Assembly: GCA_030596185.1 (NCBI GenBank)
Contig: JAUVKP010000081.1
Location: forward strand, 1 to 5,673
Length of the DNA: 5,673 nucleotides
Reading direction: 5' to 3'
Source: Fidelibacterota bacterium
GTDB lineage: Bacteria; Fidelibacterota; Fidelibacteria; Fidelibacterales; Fidelibacteraceae
Part shown: positions 5,580 through 5,673 of the stretch, piece after piece
Layout: every line of letters starts with the position of its first letter
How positions within the stretch are numbered: position 1 is the stretch's first letter
Position numbers and translations under genes: made by a program
Notes under the pieces: model-generated
Told to the model about the DNA's origin: nothing
The model's database searches: none
The model's input: the letters and a program-made list of their open reading frames with translations, nothing else

Positions 5580-5673
5580 ATGTCAGCACTAAAAGAAATA
5601 GAAATAATTTTAAAAAAGAAGAAACCGGGGAGTATTCTTTTTATCTCAGACTTTTTTGAGATAGCAGATTACG
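5580..5673 (+). CDS. DUF6088 / AbiEi-like antitoxin family protein (N-terminal part only)
   Basis: Only the first 31 codons are inside the window, and the frame runs off the right edge. The peptide starts MSALKEIEIILKKKKPGSIL and continues to FISDFFEIADY. A short helix, a K/R-rich patch followed by PGSI or KGSI, then F-x-x-x-DF, is the usual opening of the DUF6088 family, whose N-terminal winged helix is shared with AbiEi-type antitoxins of type IV toxin-antitoxin systems. The ATG at 5580 lies about 8-10 nt after the predicted transcription start. If the family call holds, a nucleotidyltransferase-like (AbiEii/DUF1814) toxin gene should follow. This gene is separate from the transporter operon. 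The call rests on a short segment and is moderate. Confidence 0.55.
   Translation, partial: MSALKEIEIILKKKKPGSILFISDFFEIADY

Overview
The window looks like chromosomal DNA from a member of the Bacteroidota, possibly a marine Marinilabiliales-type organism (lineage below phylum is inference). The evidence is AT-rich coding sequence, mostly weak or absent Shine-Dalgarno sites, a textbook Bacteroidota promoter (TTG, 19 nt, TATTTTTG) near the right end, and typical Bacteroidota-style envelope proteins.

Positions 4-5024 hold a compact four-gene cluster on the plus strand: a TetR-family regulator, a 12-TM RND/MMPL-type inner-membrane transporter, a periplasmic LolA-like protein of the 'outer membrane lipoprotein-sorting' family, and an outer-membrane beta-barrel resembling the DUF1302 family. 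The transporter gene overlaps the LolA-like gene by 14 bp, and the LolA-like stop codon touches the barrel start codon (TAAATG), so the last three genes are almost certainly one translationally coupled unit. The regulator ends 22 bp (or 67 bp, with the preferred start) before the transporter. The gap holds a perfect 7-7-7 inverted repeat that could be its operator. The simplest reading is a TetR-controlled route that moves a lipid or other hydrophobic molecule out of the inner membrane, across the periplasm in the LolA-like carrier, and to or through the outer membrane. The substrate cannot be read from the sequence.

Positions 5025-5579 contain no convincing intact gene. They hold two A/T-rich hairpins just after the operon (likely the transcription end), a block rich in inverted repeats that looks like a REP/MITE-type intergenic element (about 5141-5312), four tandem copies of a 7-bp unit, and a minus-strand frame resembling the last 30 or so codons of dprA without the rest of that gene.

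At the right edge (from 5580) a new gene begins. Its first 31 residues resemble the DUF6088 / AbiEi-like antitoxin family. Its promoter is overlapped by a TGTCCC...GGGACA inverted repeat, as expected of a self-regulated toxin-antitoxin operon. The partner would lie outside the window.
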